From NCBI GenBank assembly GCA_947167555.1, contig CAMVIO010000135.1, forward strand, positions 1 through 5,907: a DNA stretch of 5,907 nucleotides, in the 5' to 3' direction. Made by a program: the position numbers and the translations under genes. How positions within the stretch are numbered: the stretch's first letter is position 1; each line of letters starts with the position of its first letter. The notes beneath the pieces were generated by a model. That model had not been told where the DNA came from, did not search any database, and worked only from the letters and a program-made list of their open reading frames with translations. Below are positions 1 through 4,840 of the stretch, piece after piece. The stretch is from an uncultured Selenomonadales bacterium (GTDB taxonomy: Bacteria > Bacillota > Negativicutes > Selenomonadales > Selenomonadaceae).

Positions 1-615
1 ATGGAAGGCTTGGAGGCGGACACCATCGGCGGGTTCAACTCGATGATGAAAAAGCAGAAGGAGGAGCCGGGCGAGGCGCTTGTCTCTACGGTGCTTTTCG
101 ACGACGTCTGCGAGGTGATCCACGACCGTGTTCCGCTGGACGAGGTGAAGAAGCTGACCGAGAAGGAGTATTTCGTGCGCGGCTGCACGGCTCTGCTCGA
201 CGCCGTGGGCGGCGCCATCCACCACATCGGGAACATCCACAAGTACGCCCGGGATGAGGACCGGCCGGAAAAGACGCTGTTCATCATCACCACCGACGGC
301 ATGGAGAACGCCAGCCATAGTTACACCTATGCAAAGGTCAAGAAGATGGTGGAGCGGCAGAAGGAAAAGTACGGCTGGGAGTTCCTGTTCCTCGGCGCGA
401 ACATGGACGCCATCGAAACGGCAGGGCATATCGGCATCCACGCCGACCGCGCCGTGACATACGAATGCGACGAGGAAGGCACGGCGCTCAATTTCGACGT
501 GATGAGCGAAGCGGTCAGCCATGTGCGGTGCTGCAAGACCGCGCTCGGAGCCGGCTGGAAGAGCCGCATCGAGGAGGATGTGAAGCGGCGCGGCGGTCGC
601 GGCAGGAAAAAGTAA
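1..615 (+). CDS. vWA-domain protein, 5'-truncated by window edge
   Basis: Von Willebrand factor type A fold, a metal-binding interaction domain; the partner is unknown. The first visible residues (MEGLEADTIGGFN) look like the stretch that directly follows the DxSxS metal-binding (MIDAS) loop in small bacterial vWA proteins, where the usual text is DRSGSM followed by this kind of helix. The ATG at base 1 is therefore probably the internal Met of that loop, and the true start lies upstream. The other MIDAS elements are present: Thr63 in GCTALLDAVG and Asp99 in IITTDGMENAS. After a helix (KVKKMVERQKEKYGW) comes the strand FLFLGANMDA typical of the fold. The C-terminus is basic (VKRRGGRGRKK). No signal peptide or membrane segment is visible in the part present. 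The stop codon is at 613-615 and no clear terminator follows before the hicA promoter. The family assignment is firm; the biological role is unknown. Confidence 0.85.
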   Translation: MEGLEADTIGGFNSMMKKQKEEPGEALVSTVLFDDVCEVIHDRVPLDEVKKLTEKEYFVRGCTALLDAVGGAIHHIGNIHKYARDEDRPEKTLFIITTDGMENASHSYTYAKVKKMVERQKEKYGWEFLFLGANMDAIETAGHIGIHADRAVTYECDEEGTALNFDVMSEAVSHVRCCKTALGAGWKSRIEEDVKRRGGRGRKK

Positions 616-616
616 A

Positions 617-645
617 TTGCTTTTTGCTTGGTTATGAGCTATCAT
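617..645 (+). promoter_or_regulatory. candidate hicAB promoter
   Basis: TTGCTT (617-622) and TATCAT (640-645) are separated by 17 bp. The -10 box matches the consensus at 5 of 6 positions; the -35 keeps only TTG. Transcription would start near 652, about 30 nt before the GTG start of hicA. That would rule out the TTG at 628 and the ATG at 634 as starts. The prediction is by eye only, and readthrough from the vWA gene is an alternative. Confidence 0.4.
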
Positions 646-647
646 AA
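632..647. promoter_or_regulatory. inverted repeat over hicAB -10 box, operator candidate
   Basis: TTATGA (632-637), spacer GCTA, TCATAA (642-647): perfect 6-bp arms with a 4-nt spacer, wholly covering the candidate -10 box. Toxin-antitoxin operons are commonly autorepressed through palindromes placed this way. The function is inferred, and the HicB encoded here seems to lack a standard DNA-binding domain, which weakens the case for simple self-repression. Confidence 0.35.
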
Positions 648-681
648 AAGAAACGATAAAAACAAAGGGGAGTATTTGCCC

Positions 682-873
682 GTGCCGACAGGTGCAGAAG
701 TGGTCAGGATGATAAAAGAAGCAGGGTGCAAATTTGAAAGTCAAGGCACGAATCACGAATGGTGGATCAATCCGAAGACGGGCGAACGCTTTCAAGTACC
801 AAGGCACAAAACACAGGAAGTCAAGGCGAAGACGTTGTACAGCATATTAAAAGCAGCGGGAATCAGGAAATAG
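682..873 (+). CDS. hicA: HicA-family toxin, predicted mRNA interferase
   Basis: Small toxin of a type II HicAB module, expected to cut mRNA in the cytoplasm unless bound by HicB. The 63-residue product has the double-stranded-RNA-binding-like HicA layout: helix AEVVRMIKEAGCKF, then QGTNHEWW with the candidate catalytic His25, the strand ERFQVPRHK, and the C-terminal helix VKAKTLYSILKAAGI. The usual context of the catalytic His is GSHH; here it is GTNHEWW, with Asn in place of the residue before His. GTG 682 was chosen because AAGGGGAG (665-672) lies 9 nt upstream and the resulting length is normal for HicA. Longer in-frame starts, TTG 628 and ATG 634 (81 and 79 aa), have no ribosome site and lie upstream of the likely transcription start; an annotator could still pick them. 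The stop is 11 nt before the hicB start, so the pair is co-transcribed. Confidence 0.86.
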   Translation: MPTGAEVVRMIKEAGCKFESQGTNHEWWINPKTGERFQVPRHKTQEVKAKTLYSILKAAGIRK

Positions 874-884
874 GGGGGATTGTT

Positions 885-1244
885 GTGAAATACGTTTACC
901 CGGCAATCTTTTACGCGGCCAAAGAGGGCGGCTATTGTGTAGAGTTCCCCGACGTTCAGGGCGCGGCAACGCAGGGAGAAACGCTTTACGAGGCGATGGA
1001 AATGGCGGAGGACGCGCTCGCAGGGATGTTGGTTTGCTATGAGGATTCAAAAGCAGGGCGCTTGCAGCCGCCCATGACGAATCGGATTGTAGAACCTACG
1101 CCGATTGAAAAAGTCGTTGCCGTGCCGGACGAGTATTCGACGCTTGCCTTTGTTGTCCTGATTAAAGCGGATACCGACGAATATCGGAAGACATTGGAAA
1201 AGATGAAAAAAGGAAAAACGAAGAAGGATCAGAAAGCTGCATAG
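885..1244 (+). CDS. hicB: HicB-family antitoxin, short form without usual DNA-binding tail
   Basis: Antitoxin partner of the adjacent HicA, expected to bind the toxin and block its active site. The 119-residue product begins with the HicB partial RNase H-like fold: VKYVYPAIFYAAKEGGYCVEF, then PDVQGAATQGETLYEAMEMA, the helix EDALAGMLVCYEDS, and the strand AFVVLIKADTDEYRK. In related Firmicutes HicB proteins this last strand leads into a ribbon-helix-helix segment of the KKTLTIPSWL type. Here the chain instead ends after about 20 residues in a lysine-rich tail (KMKKGKTKKDQKAA). GTG 885 is preferred because AGGGGGGATT (872-881) stands at the same distance as in front of the amidotransferase gene at 2136. 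The open frame reaches back to 759 inside hicA, but that part is not HicB-like. Convergent with the acetyltransferase gene, with a shared terminator between them. Confidence 0.86.
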   Translation: MKYVYPAIFYAAKEGGYCVEFPDVQGAATQGETLYEAMEMAEDALAGMLVCYEDSKAGRLQPPMTNRIVEPTPIEKVVAVPDEYSTLAFVVLIKADTDEYRKTLEKMKKGKTKKDQKAA

Positions 1245-1245
1245 C

Positions 1246-1298
1246 ATTTCAGGTAAAGAGAAACCGCCCTGTTTGGGCGGTTTCTCTTTACCTGAAAT
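1246..1298. terminator. bidirectional intrinsic terminator, perfect 24-bp stem
   Basis: The left arm (1246-1269) and right arm (1275-1298) are exact reverse complements with a 5-nt loop TGTTT. The GC core GAAACCGCCC / GGGCGGTTTC is followed on either strand by TTTCTCTTTA, a U-rich tract. It starts 2 nt after the hicB stop and ends 43 nt before the stop of the leftward acetyltransferase gene, so it can end both convergent transcripts. Confidence 0.9.
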
Positions 1299-1341
1299 AG
1301 CAGGGGGATAATGCGGCGGATATGGGGATGTGGAGGGAAAG

Positions 1342-1878
1342 CTACCAGTTCAGTTCGTACAGGCTGAACATCGGGATATGTGCGATATTCCTGTCCAGGT
1401 CGACGTCTTCGACGTAGCGGAATCCCGTTTTTTCGTACAGCTTTTTTGCCGGAATGTTGCCGGGAACGATGTCCAGGCGGAGGGCCTTATAACCCTCCGC
1501 CTTTGCTTTTTCCGTGCAAAAACGGACGACCTCCGCGCCGAGCCCGCGGCCTTGCAGCTCCGGGTCTATCGCCAAAGCGTGCAGCACCATATAGGCGCCG
1601 TCGGGCAAATCTTGCGACCAGTTGCCCTTCCGGTAGTTGCCCTGCGGGTCGGCGTTCAGAACGAAAGCGCCGACAATCTTTTTCCCGTCCACACAGATAT
1701 ACTGCTCACCGGCTTCCGTCATTTCCCTGGCCCAGTTTTCCGACGGGTAAATCTTATACATCCATTTCGGATAATTGATATGATTGTCCAGCCACAGGAC
1801 GACGTCGTCGTAAAACGCCCCGACCGGGACGATTTCCGCCTCTTGGCATTTTCGAATCTGCATTTCTTCTTTTTCCAT
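1342..1878 (-). CDS. GNAT-family N-acetyltransferase
   Basis: Acyl transfer from acetyl-CoA to an amine; the substrate cannot be read from the sequence. The 178-residue chain has the GNAT order: an N-terminal strand QIRKCQEAEI (7-16), the central strands YICVDGKKIVGAFVLN (60-75), motif A with LHALAIDPELQGRGLG (99-114; the acetyl-CoA pyrophosphate loop is QGRGLG, 109-114), and motif B with LRLDIVPGNIPAKKLYEKTG (133-152), where NxxAxxLYEKxGF is the family hallmark. No membrane segment or signal peptide is visible. The ATG whose complement is at 1876-1878 has GAAGG four bases upstream. Met6 (start at 1863) would also make a natural N-terminus, MQIRKC. Transcribed alone leftward from the promoter at 1918-1946 and convergent with hicB. 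Cytoplasmic. Family certain, target unknown. Confidence 0.92.
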   Translation of the reverse strand: MEKEEMQIRKCQEAEIVPVGAFYDDVVLWLDNHINYPKWMYKIYPSENWAREMTEAGEQYICVDGKKIVGAFVLNADPQGNYRKGNWSQDLPDGAYMVLHALAIDPELQGRGLGAEVVRFCTEKAKAEGYKALRLDIVPGNIPAKKLYEKTGFRYVEDVDLDRNIAHIPMFSLYELNW

Positions 1879-1917
1879 CCTTCCTTCGATGATTTCATCA
1901 TTCGATAATATGCAACC

Positions 1918-1946
1918 ATAATACAGATTTGTTTTTCAGGATTCAA
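1918..1946 (-). promoter_or_regulatory. promoter of the GNAT gene
   Basis: On the minus strand, TTGAAT (complement of 1941-1946), a 17-bp spacer, and TATTAT (complement of 1918-1923). The -35 matches consensus at 4 of 6 positions and the -10 at 5 of 6. The predicted start near 1911 leaves a leader of about 32 nt. A second TATTAT at 1905-1910 is less well placed. Confidence 0.55.
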
Positions 1947-1969
1947 TAGGATTCGCTGCTTTGCCATGC

Positions 1970-1987
1970 ATGTATACAGAAATACAT
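1970..1987. promoter_or_regulatory. inverted repeat upstream of the glt promoter
   Basis: ATGTAT (1970-1975), a 6-nt spacer ACAGAA, ATACAT (1982-1987). The arms are exact. The element ends 12 bp before the -35 box of the rightward operon and lies 23 bp behind the -35 of the leftward gene, where an activator or shared regulator could bind. Six-base arms in A+T-rich DNA can occur by chance, so the functional reading is tentative. Confidence 0.3.
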
Positions 1988-1999
1988 TTGTCTCTCACG

Positions 2000-2028
2000 T
2001 AGACAACGGCATGACTGCGTGCTATACT
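2000..2028 (+). promoter_or_regulatory. strong promoter of the glutamate synthase operon
   Basis: TAGACA (2000-2005), a 17-bp spacer, then TATACT (2023-2028) preceded by TGC (2020-2022), an extended -10. The -35 matches at 5 of 6 positions and the -10 at 5 of 6. Transcription should start near 2035, giving a leader of about 100 nt before the ATG at 2136. This is the best-formed promoter in the window. Confidence 0.75.
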
Positions 2029-2059
2029 CCGTGTTGAAAAAAATATTGCTAAAACGGCA

Positions 2060-2112
2060 AAGAAGCCTTGCGGCGCCGGGACGATTCTTGTTCCGGCGTT
2101 GCGAGGCTTTTT
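2060..2112 (+). terminator. terminator-like hairpin in the glt operon leader, attenuator candidate
   Basis: The arm AAGCCTTGCGGCGCCGG (2063-2079) pairs along all 17 positions with CCGGCGTTGCGAGGCTT (2093-2109): 14 Watson-Crick and 3 G-U pairs, with a 13-nt loop. TTTTT at 2108-2112 ends the structure, and the A-rich 5' flank can extend the stem. The flanking genes are divergent, so only the promoter at 2000-2028 feeds this hairpin. It therefore lies inside the leader of the operon rather than at the end of another gene. This is the architecture of transcription attenuation. No convincing alternative antiterminator fold was found; only short TTGC/GCAA pairings (2046-2049 with 2057-2060, or 2057-2060 with 2068-2071) compete. 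The signal sensed is unknown. Confidence 0.68.
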
Positions 2113-2122
2113 GCATCTTTAC

Positions 2123-2130
2123 AGGGGGGA
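2123..2130 (+). promoter_or_regulatory. ribosome binding site deciding the amidotransferase start
   Basis: AGGGGGGA, 5 nt before ATG 2136. It lies after the leader hairpin and fixes the start although the frame is open upstream to GTG 2019. The same AGGGGGGATT string stands 13 nt (start to start) ahead of hicB. Confidence 0.8.
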
Positions 2131-2135
2131 TTTAT

Positions 2136-3236
2136 ATGTGCAGGATCGGAGCCGTCAAGAGCAAGTCGCCCGTGCAGCCGTCCACGGCGCTCCGCTTGAT
2201 GCTGCCGCAGCAGGAGGGGCATGACAATTCGGGCTTCGCGATGGTGATGCAGGATCTTTACGGAGTATTCGGGCTTTACAAGGATAAGCCGCTCTTGTCC
2301 ATGGCTTGCACCCAGCAGGGCGGGCATCTCGTCGAGGAATATATGGACGCCCACCGTTTCGTGAAAATGTCGGAGTGGCTGCCCGTGCCGGACAAACGAA
2401 AGGGACTGAATATCCAGGCGATGCCCTACTATATTTTCCGGACCTACGACTATCCGGAGAACGTCACGGATCCGTCGGAGCGCGAGGAGCTTTTGTTGGA
2501 CACGCGTCTCGCGCTCCGGGAAATGCTGACGGAAACGGGGCAGGGATATGTCTATTCATTTTGGCCGGACGTGCTGATGCTGAAAGAGGTCGGCGATCCC
2601 ATGGATATCGCCACCTATTTCCATCTTTGGGACGACAACGGTTGCCTCGTCGCGAAAAATATCATCGTGCAGAGCCGCCAGAACACGAATTACGAGATCA
2701 TCCGCTACGCGGCGCATCCGTTTTTTCTGCAGGGCTATACGCTCTGCGCCAACGGCGAGAACACTTTTTATACGAAGAACAAGGAATTCCAGAAGTCGCT
2801 GCACCGCGGGTATATCGGTTTCGAGTCGGACTCCCAGAATTTCCTTTACACGCTGCATTACGTGCTTCACGAGCTGAAATGGCCGATACCGTATTACAAG
2901 CACGTGATTACGCCGCTGCCGTTCTCGGAGATCGAGAAGCGTGAGGATAGGGACGTGTTGCTTGCGATTCGCCAGTCTCTTTCCCATCTCGAGATCAACG
3001 GGCCGAATACGATCATCGCGGGTCTGCCCGACGGGCGCATGATGACCTGCTGCGACTCGAAGAAACTGAGGCCGGTGGTGGTAGGCAGCGACGGAACGAC
3101 GGTGGCGATCTCTTCGGAGGTCTGCGGCGTCAACGAGATTTTGCCCGACCGCGACACGTCGAAGGACATTTATCCCGGCGAACGGGAGATCGTGGTCATC
3201 GGCAACGATTTGGAGGTAGAGCGATGGAAGCAGTAA
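2136..3236 (+). CDS. glutamate synthase, class II glutamine amidotransferase subunit
   Basis: Hydrolyses glutamine and passes ammonia to the synthase subunit encoded next; it corresponds to the N-terminal domain of the large bacterial GltB chain. The 366-residue protein starts MCRIGAVKSK. After Met removal Cys2 becomes the N-terminal nucleophile, which is why ATG 2136 and not an upstream codon must be the start. Further class II marks: LPQQEGHDNSGFAMVMQDL near the N-terminus, Asn206-Gly207-Glu208 (the NGE oxyanion/substrate region), and FESDSQNF around Ser231-Asp232-Ser233. The C-terminal third (from about residue 300) contains IIAGLPDGRMMTCCDSKKLRPVVVG, typical of the family. CRIG replaces the commoner CG(V/I)G beginning. 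The end overlaps the next gene by 13 nt, suggesting translational coupling. Cytoplasmic. An alternative is the homologous N-methylglutamate synthase amidotransferase-like subunit. Confidence 0.88.
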   Translation: MCRIGAVKSKSPVQPSTALRLMLPQQEGHDNSGFAMVMQDLYGVFGLYKDKPLLSMACTQQGGHLVEEYMDAHRFVKMSEWLPVPDKRKGLNIQAMPYYIFRTYDYPENVTDPSEREELLLDTRLALREMLTETGQGYVYSFWPDVLMLKEVGDPMDIATYFHLWDDNGCLVAKNIIVQSRQNTNYEIIRYAAHPFFLQGYTLCANGENTFYTKNKEFQKSLHRGYIGFESDSQNFLYTLHYVLHELKWPIPYYKHVITPLPFSEIEKREDRDVLLAIRQSLSHLEINGPNTIIAGLPDGRMMTCCDSKKLRPVVVGSDGTTVAISSEVCGVNEILPDRDTSKDIYPGEREIVVIGNDLEVERWKQ

Positions 3237-4828
3237 GAGTGCAGGATGTGGCAATCGACGATTTGCCGTGGATTGTTGAATATCATCCGGAGCGTTGCAC
3301 GCTTTGCGGAAGTTGCGTCGCTAGCTGCACCTTCGGCGCGATTCGCCCCGTGATGGGAAGCGCGCTGTCCGCCGATGGGAAAAATGTGCGGAGAATGACG
3401 ATCCGGCAGGTCGCGAACTTCACGGACGCCTGCCGGGGCTGCGGAATGTGCGAGCGCGTCTGTCCGAACGGCGCGATCCGTCCGATGCGGAACCCGGACA
3501 ATCGCCGAGCGGTGATGTCGCGCGACGCGGGTCCAATCAAGCGCGGCGGACGCGCGAATCTCAGCGCGCCGCGCACGCTGGACAAGATCATTATCGGACG
3601 TATTTCACAGATGACCGATCCATCCCTTGACGCGCAGAGACACACCTTCGATATCCGCGCTCCGCTGGGGCGCGTGCTGTCGGCGCAGGAGCTGCCCTTC
3701 ACGGCGGAGGGCGGGAAGCTCACGATGGCGAAAAAAGCGCCGCCGGTGCGTTGGATCTATCCGCTGATTTTTGCCGATATGTCCATTGGCGCGCTGTCCA
3801 CCCGTGCCTGGGAGGCGGTGGCGATGGCGACGGCTTACCTGAACGAACGGTGCGGTCTTCCTGTCCGCATGAGTTCCGGCGAGGGCGGCATGCCGGTGAA
3901 GCTTCTGGAGTCGGAGCAACTCAAATATTTCATCATCCAGATTGCGTCCGGCCATTTCGGTTGGAATCGTATTGTGAAGGCGCTTCCTCGCATGAAGGCA
4001 GATCCCGCCGCGATATTGATCAAAATCGGGCAGGGGGCGAAGCCCGGTGACGGCGGCCTTCTGCCCGCGGAAAAGGCCGCGCCTCATATCCGGGCCATTC
4101 GCGGCGTGCCGAAGGCCACGCTTTCTTCGCCGCCGAACCATCAAGGGCTTTATTCCATCGAGGAATCAGTGCAGAAAATGCACCTTTCCATGAACGCGGC
4201 TTTCGGCTTTCGCGTGCCGGTGGCCATCAAGTGCGCGGCGTCCTCGACTTCCGTCGCCGTCTATAACAATCTTTTGCGCGATCCCTACAAGATCTGCGGA
4301 GGCTTTTTCCTCGACGGCATCCAGGGCGGCACCGGCGCGGCCAACGAGGTTTCGCTCGATCACATGGGGCATCCCGTGGTATCGAAAATCCGAGACTGCT
4401 ATCTGGCGGCGGTAAAGACCGGCCTGCAGGGGCAGATCCCGCTCTTCGCGGGCGGTGGCGTCGGGCTGACGGGAAACGCGGCCGCCGACGCGTTCAAGCT
4501 GATATGTCTCGGCGCTAACGGCGTATTCTGCGGAAAGCTCCTGACGCAGCTTCTCGGCTGCGTCGGCAATGAGCACGGCCGCTGTAACGCCTGCAACACG
4601 GGCAAGTGCCCGACGGGGATCTGCACCCAGAACCCGCGTCTCGTCAAGCGGCTTGACGTGGATCGGGGCGCGCAGAAAATCGTCGACTATGTGCTGGCTT
4701 TCGACGCGGAGATGAAAAAGCTGATGGCGCCGATTGGCAACTCGTCGCTGCCGGTAGGCCGGAGCGACGCGCTGGTTTCTACGGACAAGGCGATTGCGGA
4801 CAAGCTGGGGATACAGTACGTTTGCTAG
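3224..4828 (+). CDS. glutamate synthase FMN-domain subunit with N-terminal ferredoxin domain
   Basis: Catalytic core: condenses ammonia with 2-oxoglutarate and reduces the product to glutamate on FMN. The chain has 534 residues. Residues 20-85 form a two-cluster ferredoxin module (Cys25/28/31/35 and Cys70/73/76/80, each CxxCxxCxxxC). The rest is the GltB synthase barrel: VKLLESEQLKYFIIQIASGHFGWN, KIGQGAKPGDGGLLP (267-281), LSSPPNHQGLYSIEE, the glycine-rich GGTGAANE (368-375), and AGGGVGLTG with LGANGVFCGKLL (from 409) for flavin binding. A cysteine-rich stretch follows (Cys446, 454, 457, 462, 467; CPTGICTQ), where the large enzyme holds its [3Fe-4S] cluster. GGAGG (3212-3216) stands 7 nt before ATG 3224, inside the end of the amidotransferase gene. 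This split layout with built-in clusters is the archaeal-type glutamate synthase, which suggests ferredoxin or a separate flavoprotein as electron donor. N-methylglutamate synthase is a homologous alternative. Confidence 0.92.
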   Translation: MEAVRVQDVAIDDLPWIVEYHPERCTLCGSCVASCTFGAIRPVMGSALSADGKNVRRMTIRQVANFTDACRGCGMCERVCPNGAIRPMRNPDNRRAVMSRDAGPIKRGGRANLSAPRTLDKIIIGRISQMTDPSLDAQRHTFDIRAPLGRVLSAQELPFTAEGGKLTMAKKAPPVRWIYPLIFADMSIGALSTRAWEAVAMATAYLNERCGLPVRMSSGEGGMPVKLLESEQLKYFIIQIASGHFGWNRIVKALPRMKADPAAILIKIGQGAKPGDGGLLPAEKAAPHIRAIRGVPKATLSSPPNHQGLYSIEESVQKMHLSMNAAFGFRVPVAIKCAASSTSVAVYNNLLRDPYKICGGFFLDGIQGGTGAANEVSLDHMGHPVVSKIRDCYLAAVKTGLQGQIPLFAGGGVGLTGNAAADAFKLICLGANGVFCGKLLTQLLGCVGNEHGRCNACNTGKCPTGICTQNPRLVKRLDVDRGAQKIVDYVLAFDAEMKKLMAPIGNSSLPVGRSDALVSTDKAIADKLGIQYVC

Positions 4829-4840
4829 GGAGGAAGCATT

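Noticed and set aside
628..681. Longer HicA starting at TTG 628 or ATG 634
   Set aside because: No ribosome site before either codon, the predicted transcript starts near 652, and the extra residues do not belong to the HicA fold. It remains a possible alternative.
759..884. N-terminal extension of HicB back into hicA
   Set aside because: The extra residues are the hicA sequence read in another frame; the HicB fold starts at VKYVYPAIF, with a strong ribosome site before GTG 885.
1330..1908. Plus-strand open frame of 192 codons opposite the GNAT gene
   Set aside because: The minus strand carries unmistakable GNAT motifs; this frame is its shadow and would begin just after the terminator without a ribosome site.
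2031..2112. Leader peptide or ANTAR-type paired hairpins in the glt leader
   Set aside because: No start codon with a ribosome site lies after the predicted transcription start and before the hairpin, and the small TTGC/GCAA hairpin at 2046-2060 lacks the expected six-base loop.
2019..2135. N-terminal extension of the amidotransferase to GTG 2019
   Set aside because: It begins upstream of the predicted transcription start, would translate through the leader hairpin, and would bury Cys2, which must be N-terminal to act as the nucleophile.
2556..3254. Minus-strand open frame of 232 codons opposite the amidotransferase gene
   Set aside because: Lies entirely within recognised coding sequence on the other strand and has no recognisable domain.
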